A DNA stretch of 64,000 nt, from assembly GCA_003640385.1 (NCBI GenBank), contig RCAB01000226.1:1-64000 (forward strand), in the 5' to 3' direction. The notes beneath the pieces are model-generated. The model did no database searches, was not told where the DNA came from, and saw only the letters and a program-made list of their open reading frames with translations. Shown piece after piece: positions 1 through 13,300 of the stretch. Position numbers and translations under genes: made by a program. The stretch is from Setaria digitata (Eukaryota; Nematoda; Chromadorea; Rhabditida; Setariidae). The stretch's first letter is position 1, and each line of letters starts with the position of its first letter.

Positions 1-96
1 GATGTGCCATTTCCGGTAGCAAGAGGTGATTCTGCTGTCATTACGCCGGATGTACCATTTTCTGTCGCAAGAGATGATTTTGTCGTTGTCATTAAG
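1..96 (-). repeat. 48-bp coding tandem repeat, at least 2 units
   Basis: Positions 1-48 and 49-96 are diverged copies of one 48-nt unit. On the minus strand each encodes 16 residues built around LATxNGTS, so every unit brings an N-glycosylation sequon and several Ser/Thr. The array continues past the left edge. Confidence 0.75.
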
Positions 97-2673
97 GTGA
101 AGGTTTCACTCTCTGTCACATGAGGTAAAGGAATTTTTGTCGTTAATGTGTCCTCCGTACTGCCGTTCTTCGCATTTTTCGTCATAACTTCACTCATGAT
201 ATTGGTTTCTACCACAGATTTCGTTTCGGTTCTTCCTACTTTTATAGTCTCTATCAATAAGGCTGAAGGAAAGTCGGTTTCTCTTTCACTGTTGATATCA
301 GCTTCGTCTCTTTGAGTCTCAGGAAATTCTAACTCACTTTTCTTTGTGAAATCATCTTCTAGAGGAGAGTGGGAAGGTAACACAGTTAAAATGTTAGGAA
401 GTGAATCTGTTGCTAAGTCTGTTTTTGTCGAAGAAGGAATCGTATTGGTATCAAAAAGGCACAGACCATCTTTCGATTCAAATTGATGCGAACATACCAA
501 TTCTGAGGAACAATGGCTATCTGATGAACAAGGATCGCCTAAACATAATCGCAGATCATTTCAACGTTCATCCACCAGGCACTCTAATAATTTGTCCTTA
601 AAAAACGTACTAATCAGGTAATAATCAATTTTCAGAAATGTTGCTGCAAGAGATTTAAACTACCAGGCGGTCATATACAGTGATGCATTAATGTAAAAAG
701 CCTAACCAAGGTTACCACGCGGTACACAATACCCATTCCAGCAAAATGTTTTGCTCGTACAATCGTTATCATATTTGCAACCTGAAAAGCAAATCTCGCA
801 TAGACAAAGTAATATACATATACATAACAAAGCATAGGCATCTAGACAAAGTAGATGATGCCAGTTTCCAGGACTACTTTAAATTTAAAAGTTTTATTTT
901 TCAACATTTATATAAATAACATACGCAGGAACAAAAAAGTGATAATATCTTGTGACATTTATGTTTATTTATTGTTTTCGCTAATGAATATATATATATA
1001 TATATATATATACTTACCTCCATTAAGAAAAATATTTATTGGTGGCTCCACAGCTAAATTTATTACTCGAAGAGGCGATTCCTTCAGCAGTATGATAAAC
1101 CTTCTGTTTTTCAGACATCTATCATGCATGCATGCTGAAAAGTGTAACCCTTCAAGATGAAATTTCAAGACCAGGAAAAAAATGATTATGAATGAAAACT
1201 AATATTTTCCGTTAAAAGTTGTGATTTCATTGTATAGAGTCAATTTTTGATCATGAGAAGTGATTTAAAAAGAACCTGTCTTATTCACAACTGCTCGTTG
1301 AAAACCTTCATTACTTGATTTGGTGACTTTTGGACCTAAATTCGAAGCATGCTAACTTGCATATTTTCCGAAATTACAATTTATAAAATTCATTATCACC
1401 TTTACAAAAGGATTAGGCTTTATTTTTACTTTTAAGTTAGGAAAGAGTTAATAAGATGGAATTTTGACGACGGGTAGCGCTTTTGTGGACTAAGAAACTG
1501 AGCTGGTCAAATTGCTTTTTTTTTTGGTATGAATGCTTCTCTGATTGGGATATGGTTACTGATAAATACAGCTTCAGCAGTGAAATGAAAAGTGCGTGGT
1601 TTGATAACTTTAATAAGCATTGTTTTTGAAAAAATTTTATGGGCTGCAATTCATCCATTATGAAGCATACTGAAAAGCGTGACCCTTCAAAATGAAATTT
1701 CAAGACTAAACTATGATAGACATGATAGTTGCTGCGAAATATTTCTTTAGCTATGTAAATGTCTGTGTTGAAACTAATGGAAAATTTAGAAGATTTGCAC
1801 ACAGCGCTCTAGACAGTAGTTTGAAATGATGATGAAATAATATATAATCCTGATCTTCACATGCATATTTTATTTTTTATATCGTTGCATCATAGGATGT
1901 ATATTTTACTGATGCTTAGTGACAAATAAGCTGTTATCTATTAGTCAATAATAATGCAGCAAAAAACAAAGTTAACTAAAAAGTTGCGAACATATTGACG
2001 CTTTTTTAAAATACACCCGCGCTATTTTAAATGAGGAAAAAATTGCGTATGAATAAAAAAAAAAATTCCGGTGACGAATTTATTAGATAGGAAGTGCAGT
2101 CAAGTTGTTCTTCATTTACATTCAAGATCGCAATAATGGTTATGATTTGCTAAGTTGATCAAATCAAATCATTAACATAAGCAGCTAGCAAACATTCTAT
2201 AACGATGCTTTATCAGTATTAATAATGTGTTCTTCTTTTATCACTTTCTCCAGCAAGGAAAACTTTATTACACTATCCTCTGATAGTATCAATTAATTTT
2301 ATACTTGAACATAAACCTTTGAAAAAAGTAGCAGTGAATTTGTAAACATGCTAAGAAGGACATTAGACCCCAATTTAAATGCTCATTGATAACGGCTCAA
2401 ATAAAATAATCTCGAAAAATAAGTCATCTTAAAAACAGCTAAGCTCGAATATCGACTACTGCCATCTGTTACTTTAAGGTGCTGGGATTTTAGTGAACAA
2501 AAAGGAAGATGAAAATTCTCGTCTTTTTTGATTTGTTTTACTTCGTATATTTTGGTACTGCTTAGGATGGATATATTATTAATTAAGGTAAATTGGCTAA
2601 GCAATAACTTACGTGCCCAAACAGTCGAATTAATAAGCAGTAGCATTAGTATTAACGAATTCATTTCTAGCAT
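1..2673 (-). CDS. Secreted cysteine-module / Thr-rich mucin-like protein (3' end beyond window)
   Basis: Multi-exon minus-strand gene: exon 1 2673-2613, exon 2 1134-1018, exon 3 781-716, exon 4 538 to below 1. All junctions keep phase 1 (donors GTAAGT, GTAAGT, GTAACC; acceptors TTTTCAG, TTTTCAG, TTTAG). Exon 1 encodes a signal peptide (MNSLILMLLLINSTVWA; a second Met three residues upstream is also possible). Exons 3-4 give a compact module of about ten cysteines (CKYDNDC, FCWNGYC, DPCSSDSHC, LVC, DGLC) that resembles the nematode EB/Lustrin type. A Ser/Thr/Glu-rich region follows, then near the left edge a 48-nt (16-aa) tandem repeat containing the N-glycosylation sequon NGT. The likely product is a secreted or surface, heavily glycosylated protein. 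The role is unknown and the C-terminus is not visible. Exon 2 is the least certain exon because an alternative duplicated copy lies upstream of it. Confidence 0.68.
988..1012. repeat. (TA)n microsatellite inside an intron
   Basis: About 12 TA units lie directly after the minus-strand 5' splice site of exon 2 of the mucin-like gene (donor GTAAGT, then TATATA...). Confidence 0.9.
1131..1707 (-). repeat. Direct duplication of an intron 3' end and exon start
   Basis: The 42-nt segment 1131-1172 recurs at 1666-1707 with five differences, all transitions. On the minus strand both copies read through a pyrimidine-rich 3' splice site (CTTTTCAG) into an open frame. Similarity fades further into the exon, although a CTGCTGAAG motif is also shared. 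This looks like tandem duplication of exon 2 of the mucin-like gene together with its acceptor. Confidence 0.7.
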
Positions 2674-4950
2674 ATTTCAGCTTGGAAGCAATAATACTTG
2701 TCTTAGGAAAAGGGCTTCCTTTTGTAAGGAACTTTTGCTTTCTCAAAAAGGGAGACATTTCACGAAGGAATGAAAATATCACAGCATATCATCCACAGGA
2801 AACAACATTTTCAAAAAGATAGCAGTATTTTCGAGCTGAAATGTTGCGCATTTATTATAAAGGAAAAAATACAAAAAAAAAAAAAAAAAAAAGAAAAAAA
2901 AAGGCAGTGAATTGCACAAAATTTCTTTTTTTTTCACAGCTTTTTCTATCATTTCTGCTTATTTCCTGAGATAGAAATACACTTTAATATTTGAACAATA
3001 TAACGAATAGTACAGTCAATACGAAGCGCACCTTTTGCCTTATATTCATTCATTCACTTTGCTTGCTTTTTTTCTCGGAAAATATAACTTTGACTCACAA
3101 CAAAACATGACTAAACAAGTCTGCAACTTTTTTTTCCTTTTTTTTTTTGCAATATTCACAATTAGGAACTTTTACAATTCAATAATGAATAACAACAAGG
3201 GAGCAGATTAGAAATTAGAAAGTTCGAATTCTGCAACATCTTGAACAACATTTTTGGAAATCACGGAGGTCCTCTTAGTTATGGCTATTTCTAAGCTTTT
3301 TTTTTTCTTTTTTTTGGCATATTTTTCGGTTACATATTTTAAATGATAAATAAAGAGAGTAGTATTCATCTTTAAATCAGTTCTAAAATGTTTACCAATT
3401 TTAAAGCTTATCTGAGAAAATATTCAATGTTGTGTAAACTCTAAGAAGTTTAGCATCTATAGGCGCTCTTGAAATAAGGTACAGAAGTACTTTCTGGAAG
3501 ATGCATATACATGTACATATATAGATAGACACTGAAGTGATGCCTTCATGGTTCTTAGTAAGTGGTCGAATTGCTAGCCAAGAAAATCGACTTTTCAAGA
3601 GTAATGCGCAAATGGGACAGAATGACAGCAGAGGGATGTAAAGGCTTACACAAGCACACATCCAACACTCCTAAAAAGAAGCCAAATCTATCCTTAACAG
3701 GCTTAACAAGCTTTCAGTGAAATGAATGTTAGCAGACCGTGTATGTATGTGATATGTCTTTGAGTTTCTAGGCTTTTCAACTGACTACTCCAAGGCACCA
3801 CTCTCGTTTCCTGCTGATGATGATACCTGGTGTTACTGCTACTGCTTCTGTTGCTGTACAAGAAAGTTCCCAACTTTGGATTGAAATTCAAAAACTCTTC
3901 TAGCATATTTATTGCACGGTTCTTGAAGTTGGCATATTTTTCTGTTCTTCCAAGTTTTACATATGCACTGATAAAACATTTCATGAATTTTAACAGTGAA
4001 CGGCATATCTTTTAACTGCAGCTACGATCAAATTATGTCACATTTACGCTCTCCAACTGTGTTCCTTGTTTGCTATTAAAGGACTTACTTTCTGCACAGA
4101 AAAAGAAAATAATGAATCTCTCAGATCTTTTCATTAGTCAATTGTGGATCTATTCTATAGAAAAAATTTCAAATTTTTACTACCCTAGTCTTTCTCTTAT
4201 CACACAAATCGCTCTGATAACACGGCTAATTATTAAATTCTATTATAAAATTTCTTACTAAATTAGCATATCCACGAATGCTAAGCAAAAAGCGATGAAA
4301 AGTTTTAGGGTATTGGTTAGCTGAAATTTGGCTGGAGTCTGATGACGGTGTAATTAATTCGCACATTGCTTTGCTCCCTAATTTCATTTTCTACTTTCCT
4401 TTCGTTTCATATTTTCTCGTCTACATTGAATGTTCTTAAAGTATGTAGGGAGTCCAGCAATGAAGCAACAGATGCTTCCTACTATTTCTCTGCATGTAAA
4501 TTCTCCAATCCATTTGCTTGTGGGCTTTTTATCATCAAGCCTATATACTAACTTATACCTATTAAGTTTGAAGTTAGTCAACCGAAATCCTTCCTTTCTT
4601 CTACCTCCTTTCTTTTTTCCTTCAAGTTGATTGGAATTACGTACGAATGAAAGATTTCGTTCCACTAATATTATAGTTCTTCTAATTGTTCTAATGTCCA
4701 GCCCTGTTACTAAGTGATTTCTATTTATTCTTCTAGTTTCTACCACTAACCTTTGATTTTTTTTTCTGAACAGTAATAATAACGGCCAGCTTTAAAATGA
4801 TACTGTAAATTTAACATTATTTTTAGTTAGTCGAACATTTTCTCCTACGCTTTCAAACATGAAAACAGTAGTGAAATAGTTTTCGTGATTATTTTGACTA
4901 CTGTGCTTCTTTTCTATTGCGATGTAAAACTTTAGGAAGAGAAATCATGT
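2674..4950. other. Intergenic region between divergent genes
   Basis: AT-rich spacer between the head-to-head mucin-like gene (minus) and tetraspan gene (plus). It contains long A and T homopolymer tracts (about 2873-2901, 3124-3148, 3299-3318). No open frame with convincing splice structure was found. Promoters of both genes should lie here, but no specific element is recognisable. Confidence 0.6.
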
Positions 4951-7369
4951 ATGATATTTAAAGTAATCCCAATGTCTAGGCATATGAAACATGCTCGAAG
5001 AAGTGCATTTCTGGACGATGCTGGCTTCACACAGCAACCTATTGTCCATGGTCGAGAAAGATTTTCAAAACGCGTTTCACAGGTAAGTTTGCTTCCAATT
5101 CTTCCAGATTTTCATGAAGAGAATGAATCGACATGACAAGCATACTGTTTTTCTGATATGCTAGCAGTTACGAGAAAATAAATTCCACTATCCTCAATTG
5201 TGCTTACATCTTTCTAACAGGTCAAGATGCAGGTTAATTAATGAATTTTTAATAATACGGTTAGTTTACTAATTCAGGTTGTGATCGCAGCAAGATGTAC
5301 GGATCCACTGCTATGGACTTTCAGTTCATTTCTTGGACTTTTTGTTAGTGCCCTACAATCAATACCATTAGCGACAAATGGATGGGTATATGTTACTGAA
5401 CCGCGTCCATACAATAAAACAAACGAAAACGGCGACTTGATGGCAAATATTTTAATATTATTGTCTTCAAATTTAACTTTTCTTTCATTCACACCATTCC
5501 TGTCATTTCTTTTCATCAAAACTTTGGCTGCTGCCGAAGTTGTACTAATTCCTTCGTGAAGTCTAATTTCAAAACGTTGGTATTCGTTCATTGTTTCAGG
5601 ATACCATATTCCTCTACAATGCAGGTTATTTTGTAATGTGTCGTGAACATAAAGGAGATGAAAGCACTGCTACTGAAGATCTTCGGTTGTATTTATCAAG
5701 TAGGACTTAACTTCTTATTTATCCTTTGAATCATTTGTTTTTAAAATTATACTGTTAAGAAAAAACAATCCAAACTACTTTTTTGTGTAGAATCTAATGT
5801 AATGATGATCTTAAAGTACTTTGGAGTGTTCAAACATTCAAATCGTTTGACTACATAATTCATCGTCTCTAACATGTGGAGAAAAAAATTTTGTTCAGGA
5901 ATTATATACATTTCAAATAGCAGTCTTTTTTGAGTTTTCACAGAATGCATCACATTTAGCTTGCTGCTCAGCACTTGTCCTTTTTATGACGATAGCATGA
6001 GATTTCAATTGTCTTATTGACGACCGGTTTTCTCCTCGTTGTACGGCCCTTTCAATTTGAGGGAATTTTCTAAATGATGCGATGCTTCACAGAATTGCTG
6101 ATTTTCAGATGAAGAAGCAGCATATCAGTGCTGCTGGAATCCAATTCTTACTGGAAAAGATCTAACAGAATTCAGTTCTGCAACTCTCGCAATTGAAGGT
6201 ACATTAAGTTGTCTCATTGGTTAGTCAATCTTGGCTCATAAAAATTATTACTCCGTCTGAAGGCATTAACAAGAAAATCTTTGATTAAACAATTTCAGGA
6301 CGTCTTGCACTGCCTACCTCAATGCATATCATTGGCGTCATTATCTGCTACTTGGCATTTTATTTTGGTCTTATTGGTCATATAAAACGGAGCTCAAAAA
6401 CACTTCTCGCAGCAATAATGTACATTTTTGGAGGTAATTGCAAAGTCAGTCTGTTCCATCTCATGTAGTAATTTCAGACTGAAAATAGGCCACTTTCAGG
6501 CCTTGTCGTACTGGTTGGTGTACTACAATTCGTTTGCATTGTTGACGATGAGTTAGCACCACGAATGAAACCAAATGCAGCTGGCGAACCATCTAAATTC
6601 AGTTTTGTATACGGTAACTTCTTTCTGTTTACTTTCCGTCCGCATCTTGTTGCATAGTTATTGTGCGTTTAACAGGAAATAGCGCGTGTAGATGTGTGTT
6701 CTGTATACTTACGCTTAAGTAAGAATACTCAGCATTTCAGAATCTGGAATTGCTGATTCTGTCATTTCCAGGGTATTCATTCTTCTTTACTTCATTATCC
6801 TTTTTACCACTGCAAATGTGTGCCTGTTGTCATGCATTTCTATATTTCCGTCGCTTCCCAACCGCACTCGACAAAATGAAAATCATTCCAGGTCTTGAAG
6901 CACAGTGTTAGTTTTTCCATAATGCGTTGAAAAAAAAAGTGACTGCAACTTACTGAACTTAAAGTAGACGTCGCGAGTACTTTATATTCAGGACAAACTT
7001 GTACTAAACAAATCTGCTGCTTTACCCATGTACGTAATATATGAACTTATGAACGATGAAATATTTTTAAATTCCAGAAAAAAGCTTCTGAAGGAATTAT
7101 TAAAGTGTGTACTAATATAGGGATAATTAATTGATACTGACGTTGCAGTAAGACGCATCCAAGTAGTAATGGCACTGGATTCGCCACCACCTGAAACAAT
7201 CCAGAAAGGATCCATATGTGCCATTGTGTATCCGAATCAACCAGCTAATAGGAAGTCATCACGTTATAACCTTAATTCACCACTTCTGATCCATTCGCCA
7301 GTTGTACTTCCTCCTCCGTTTCCTGAGCCATTATCAACAGCAGCTGTACGAAATTCAGTAAATCATTAG
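4951..7369 (+). CDS. Claudin/stargazin-superfamily four-transmembrane protein (calcium-channel gamma-like)
   Basis: Eight exons: 4951-5082, 5278-5442 (or 5385), 5600-5699, 6109-6198, 6299-6433, 6500-6613, 6772-6906, 7149-7369, about 363 aa. After a basic N-terminus, TM1 is about 54-73. A first extracellular loop carries NKT (90-92), a W-V-Y motif, and cysteines (MCR, QCCW). TM2 is about 168-190 and TM3 about 196-222. TM4 (about 247-271) is preceded by YGYSFFF and has the character of stargazin TM4. A Pro/Ser-rich cytoplasmic tail ends in NSVNH. By architecture it belongs to the PMP22/claudin/CACNG superfamily and could be an auxiliary subunit of a channel or receptor at the plasma membrane; this is inference. 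Exon 2 has no good GT donor after the loop, so either a GC donor at 5443 or an earlier GT at 5386 is used. TTTAG at 4931-4935, 15 nt before the ATG, may be a trans-splice acceptor. Confidence 0.78.
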
Positions 7370-10300
7370 CCAATAATTATGCCATTCTCTAGCGTTGTAT
7401 ATCAGTCCTCTGCAAACCTTTGAAAAATTCCTGAAAGTTCATTCTACGTTGTTTGCAAAATATATGCTGTAATGGAATCAAATCCTCCATTTCCAATTTT
7501 GACGAAATTGTTAGGATAAAATATGGCACAGCGATGAATGTAGTAAAGTCATAAAAATAAGTAGATGACAACAGATATGAAGATAATAGAAACAAGCATA
7601 TATGTGTAAGTCATTCAAAATAGTACGTTTAAGAAATTATTCGTTCAAATCAGAATCTCTGATGTGTATATCAATATATCATTAATATTATTATGAGAAG
7701 TTAAAATCTAAAATGAGTTTAATATTTAGAGTATTTGACTGACCGTGTCTTAAATTGACTTTTCTTCAGTTGATTGAGTATGACTGCTCAGAATTATTTT
7801 TGTTATTGTTGCGACACTGATATTTGAGAAACAGAATTGTTGTAAGAAAATTATTCCCACCGAAGCAGTTCAAAGAAGCTGTTTGATTTTTATTGTGTAA
7901 GTAAAATTATTAGCAGTGTGCTTTATTGATATTTCTTAAGCCGTTCTTTTCAAAATCTCTCCCTTATTTGCAATTAAACTTCAGTTAAAATATTCCATTT
8001 ATGATGTGCTTTTCAATTTATTTGTAATTTTTTTTTTTTGTCAGACATATGCTTAGTGGTTTGTAATTTTATATTCCAAATAAATATATCGATGAAAAAG
8101 ACTGTCGAGATGTCGATATACACTGCATAGTTAAGAAAGACGGCTGGCCCGTCGATGTTCGCTTTTCAAATTCTGTATGTGACAGTCATCATTGTGGTTA
8201 CATTTTTGAACTTGGAAGGATTAAGAATAAAAATGTAAAAAAAAAAAAGAAAAAAAACATATTGTTGAACTGTAAATGCAAGTGGAATGAACTATTACCT
8301 GTATAGCATGCAAATAGTACTAACCTAAAAGAATATTTTTCCCACCTGTCGGGTAAGGCTTTCGTTGTTAACTTAAATATTTGCAATTTGTTGCAAAGTT
8401 TTTAAACAAAAAAGAAGAAAGCAAAAGAGAGATGGAAAAGAAAATTAATTTAACTGATTCTTCCGTCACACCCAGCTGATCATTACCGCAGAGCATTAGA
8501 TTGCTCTAATTTAACCTTCTTGCAGCATAAACTTCATTTTTTATTTGAAAATAAAATAGCTGTACAGATATTGTTTTTTAGAGTCAAAGCATTCTTCTTT
8601 GACACGTGAAATATTTGTCTGCTTTTGCCACAGGAATAAAATTCAAAAACAAGCAAATGACATTTCCCACAGATATAATTTGGGGATGACCTGTTTCGAA
8701 TGGGAAACGATCATAATGAACTGTTACTGTCATTAAACAATAAAATGAGTACACACTAATATGGTTATTGAATGAATATGTTGTACTAGATAGGCAGCAC
8801 AAACGAATCACTGCCGTTTATTTTGACAATTCTGAACAACTTCCCGTGGAGAAAAAGAGGTCAAGTGGTTGATGTGCTGTTATACCTTTCCAACATCCCC
8901 AAATAACCGCATTGAAAATTCGCACCTAGGTTGCATTCAATGAGTTACTCTATTCTTGACTTTTTTCCAAGCTTATGATATTAACAGAGGAAGAAGGACA
9001 TATCCAGTAACCAATAAGGATTTATGTCTTTTCAGTACACACATTTTGTAAATCATTTCATTTCTATTGACACCTCATAAATCACCGGAAATTACATCTA
9101 CAATCCTCACCTTAGTTCAGCTCCCTGAATATTGCTTCAATTCACTCTTTTTTAAAAATAAAAAAGTGGAACAAAATGTAAGAAAAGGAGAAAACACCGT
9201 TAAATAATAAAAAATTAATGAAGTGAGGAAAACAAAATGAAGTGAAGCTGTTTGTACTAGTTATAGTATTAAGACCGTATTCTAAAACTCAATTGGAAAA
9301 TCACTGGCAATTTGGATGATTAAAATAAATTTGTTAACTGATAAGGTCAGAGAAATTTCGAGCTGAGCGGAGAGTACAAATTTCGCAATATAAATCAGTG
9401 ATTACATAATTTTGAACTTGAAACGAGAATCTTCAGTGCTTTTGGAGAGTGACTTAAATAAATGACCTTCACGTGTCAGTATACTTTTTGGTCTTCCTAT
9501 TGTGCGAATTTAATTGTGATAGAGTAGCAGCACCTATTATTACAATCCTTAATATCTTCATCCATTTGGATTCATTTTCGGATTGATTGGCCCTATCAGC
9601 TTCCCTTCCCTGTCTTGTCTCCTTTGCTCCCTCATTATGGTCATCCGGCCATGTTGCTTCCTGCTTCGGTGATGATGTCTAGCGGACTTCCTTCAGCGTC
9701 TCTTCCTGTGAATGAGTTTTCGGCTAGTGCCTTCTGATGAGCAGTAGCAGCTGTCGCAGCCCTGAGATGCATTCTCGCCCGCATCTATCGACCTTCCTCG
9801 GCAGGCGCCAATTGTCGGATAACATTCGATTTGTGTGATTAATTGCAAATTATGACGAGTGGGTATGTAGTGTCATGCATGTGTATGCATGCACCAAGCA
9901 TTGCCTCCTTCCTCGTGTCCTGGTCGTGCCGTTGAATGTGGCATGGCTTCTGGATGTTTCGCAAGCGGAATACGAAAGGAGGCAAGGGGAGGAGGTCAGG
10001 TCACAGCAGTAGCAGGTCACCTTTCCTGAAATAATCCGCATTCATGGGGTTATATGTAGTTATTGTCAAGATGGCATCATTATCGGCGAGATTCTCATGT
10101 CCTCCTCTCTTTTCCCTCATCAGTCCCCTTCAACCTCACTTCTTGTTTTCTCTCTTTGTTGTCGTGCGGATCAGTCTACTCGGTCTTCCTCCATTATCCA
10201 TCCGTCTCCTCCGCCCTGTAGTTACTGTATCACAGCCGTAGAGTCTAGTATCGCTCACGAAGAAGTTTTCTATTGCTATATCTCCATCTGCACCTGCATT

Positions 10301-13300
10301 TACTGTTGCTTCTCTTCCGTGCAGTTCGACTTTTCATCACAATTTTTAATTTTGTAACCTTACTGTTTATTGTTTTCCCTGATGTTCTACAAATCTGAAG
10401 TGATCTAGAAAGAACTGACCCCAAAATACGGAAGATTCTGCTTTCTGCCCATTTTCTTAAATTTACTGTAGTTGCAGTTGTGAACTTGTGACTTGACCAG
10501 TGTAGTAACAGTTGCACCCTACTTCTTAGTCTTATTAGGGACCAGGTTTAGTACCACAATTTCCATTAATTTAATTGTTTATTTGATTGTATTATTCATC
10601 TACTATAAATTACTGATACAGGCGATCGCATATTGCTTCCAGGTTTCATGAAAGACTAGAAACTTCATGTCTCTGCAACTGCTTGCTTTGGTGGATAGAC
10701 GTTCCTCATAATGTAGGTTACTGATCGAAACACTGTATAGTTGTTGCGGATATTTTATCGCTAGACTGACCTTATAAAACAGTTTTATACCATTTACTGT
10801 AGCCGGTCGAACGAATCCATCAGTTCAATTGTCGATTTACGAAAGTTTCTAGTATATGCACCTCAGTGGCATCTACTCCGAGCCTTCTCACTCCAACTTT
10901 ACCACTGTTTTATATTTGTACTTCTAATTCCTCCTATGAGTTTATATGTGGCATAGTTTAATTTAACATCTTTCAAACTGTTATAAGTATACAGAGTGCA
11001 AGAATAAAGGCAAGACGAACTACAAGTTATAGAAAGAAGCAGTAAAGCTATTAAGTAGTTCGGCAGATTCATTCGGTGACGGATGATGAGTAAGGAAGTT
11101 TCAGAAGAAAGACCACTTGATAAGGTCTTGTTATAAGTCATTAAGTCATTGAGAAGAGTAGATGGTTAACGGAGTATGCTTCAGCGAGACACTTAGCTTT
11201 TCAACATCGAGCTTTTTATTGCTCGAGATGAAAGAGCAGGACACGGAAGCTACCTTTCTGTCAGGATTCAACGTCATGACCTTCTTTGAAGTATCTTTAT
11301 ATAATCTTTTACCGATTTATGTCAACTACAAATTTTTTTCACGGTAGTCTTTTCAATCGTGAAAAATGCAATTCAAAAAAATTTTTTAATTATTGTATCA
11401 CAAACTCCTTTAGTTCTGTATATCACATATTCTGTGAAGAACTTTGCTCCATTTTTTAGCTATATGTTGTGACAAAACAAAAAAAAAAAATGGTAAACCC
11501 ATGAATTATTCACATCCATCTACCGTACGTTTTTTGTAATTCAGTTTTTTGATGATTTGTTTCTTATCATCACGGATGCTTGGCTCGCATTACAGTTTTC
11601 TACTACTTTGCTTGCAAAACTTTCAAAACCTAACCAAGTACTTTTTTTAAGGCTTTACTAATTTGTTGTACCGCGGCTTTGCCATAATCATTTCTCTAGT
11701 TTTTTCTTTTTCTTTTTTTTTTTCTTTTTTTAACAGAGTGATTAAATTTTTAGTGAGAAATTTTTTGTCCTTGGAATCAATTTGGCATACCATACGTTAT
11801 GTTTCTCTATTTAGGCTCTTATTTTCAGTCTACAAATAATTGCTTTCAAATGTTCCCTTATCCTTTTTTGCTCTCCTACTTTTGCGGAAATGATGCACCA
11901 CGACTTGGAATCATATTTGGACCAGTTCTGATTCATTTCTTTATCGATTCGTTTAGCCTTGTGAAGAGTTTTGTCTACTGATTACTGCCCGTGTAAAAAA
12001 TGCTCCACTGATTCCTTGTTAACAGGGAATCAATGAGGCGTTTCGTCTTCGTTTTGCTTGGTTCAGACTTGTTACTAGACAGTAGTGTCAACTATAGGCA
12101 AGCATGATTTGATAGAATGTTCATGTGGCAGTAAGACAGAATTATGAGAAGCTTCGACGGTCAGTCGTTTCGGTGATATGAATCGTTAATTGATTATCCG
12201 ATTTTGATTACAGAGCAAATCATAATATGAAACAGTACACTTTTAAGCCCTCCTCAGAAACTTTCTTAATTCTTACAGTTTAATCCATTAAAATGATTTT
12301 CTCAGTAGTAGTGCATAGATTTCTCGCACATTTCATCACCACTCTTATTCGGAGCTAATATTTCCACAGACTATCAAGAGTAGCCAAGGTCAGATCTGTT
12401 CCAGCTGGATGAGTTGGATGCACGGTGAGCAGCGTCCAGCACCATCTGTCAATTTCGTCGCAGTATTACTAATTGATTTTCCTTCTTTGGTTGTGAAGGG
12501 CGCTATATGAACTATATTAACTTCTCTGTTCCATTATTATGAGATCATTAATATTCCTTTATTAAGTTTAGTGCTTATTTTCACCACCAGTCGTGTAACC
12601 GTTCATTTGGAAGTCCAAATTGGCATCGAAAACCGGATAAAGTGAGCATGCAAGTTTTCCGGTGATTAAACGGTTGGACTGTTTCGTTATTAAAGAATCC
12701 ATGAAAGTTTATATCAGAGGGGAGCTAATTATTCGTATAGCATCAAATTTTTGTTGTGGGACGAACCTACATCTGCGAAAGACTTATCCCATGGGGAATC
12801 TTAGAGGTTAGAGGTCGGTCTTACACGACTCTCAGCCACTGGGTCATCTGTGTTTGCAGAGTGCTAGGGTGCAGAACCACAACACACACGGAAAGAGGAA
12901 TGATGTGTAGCTGTTATGGTCTTCATTTGTGGATAGTTGTTGATTGGACGCCTGGTCATTGTTAGGTGGACAGTCGGTCGGAAGCTTAGGATGGACAGTG
13001 ACATTTGAGATGAGTTGTGGTTGGGAATGTTGACAGGAAAAGGTACGTTTATCATGAGCAACTTTGCCTTCGTTGAGGGTAATTGACATCAACTTGGCTC
13101 TGCTGCTCAAGATAACAGTGCCCTTCGACTGTGTTTCCCATATTTCTCCTTATTCTAGACTTAAGATAGATGTATTGGTAAACCAAACTTCATTCATTTA
13201 AAATGCCCCATACAAACAAGACTTCTTTATGCTTGAATGGCCGTTGGTTGTGACCGTTTATGCAAAATGTCCAGAGAAACATCGATGACCTCCGGTACTT

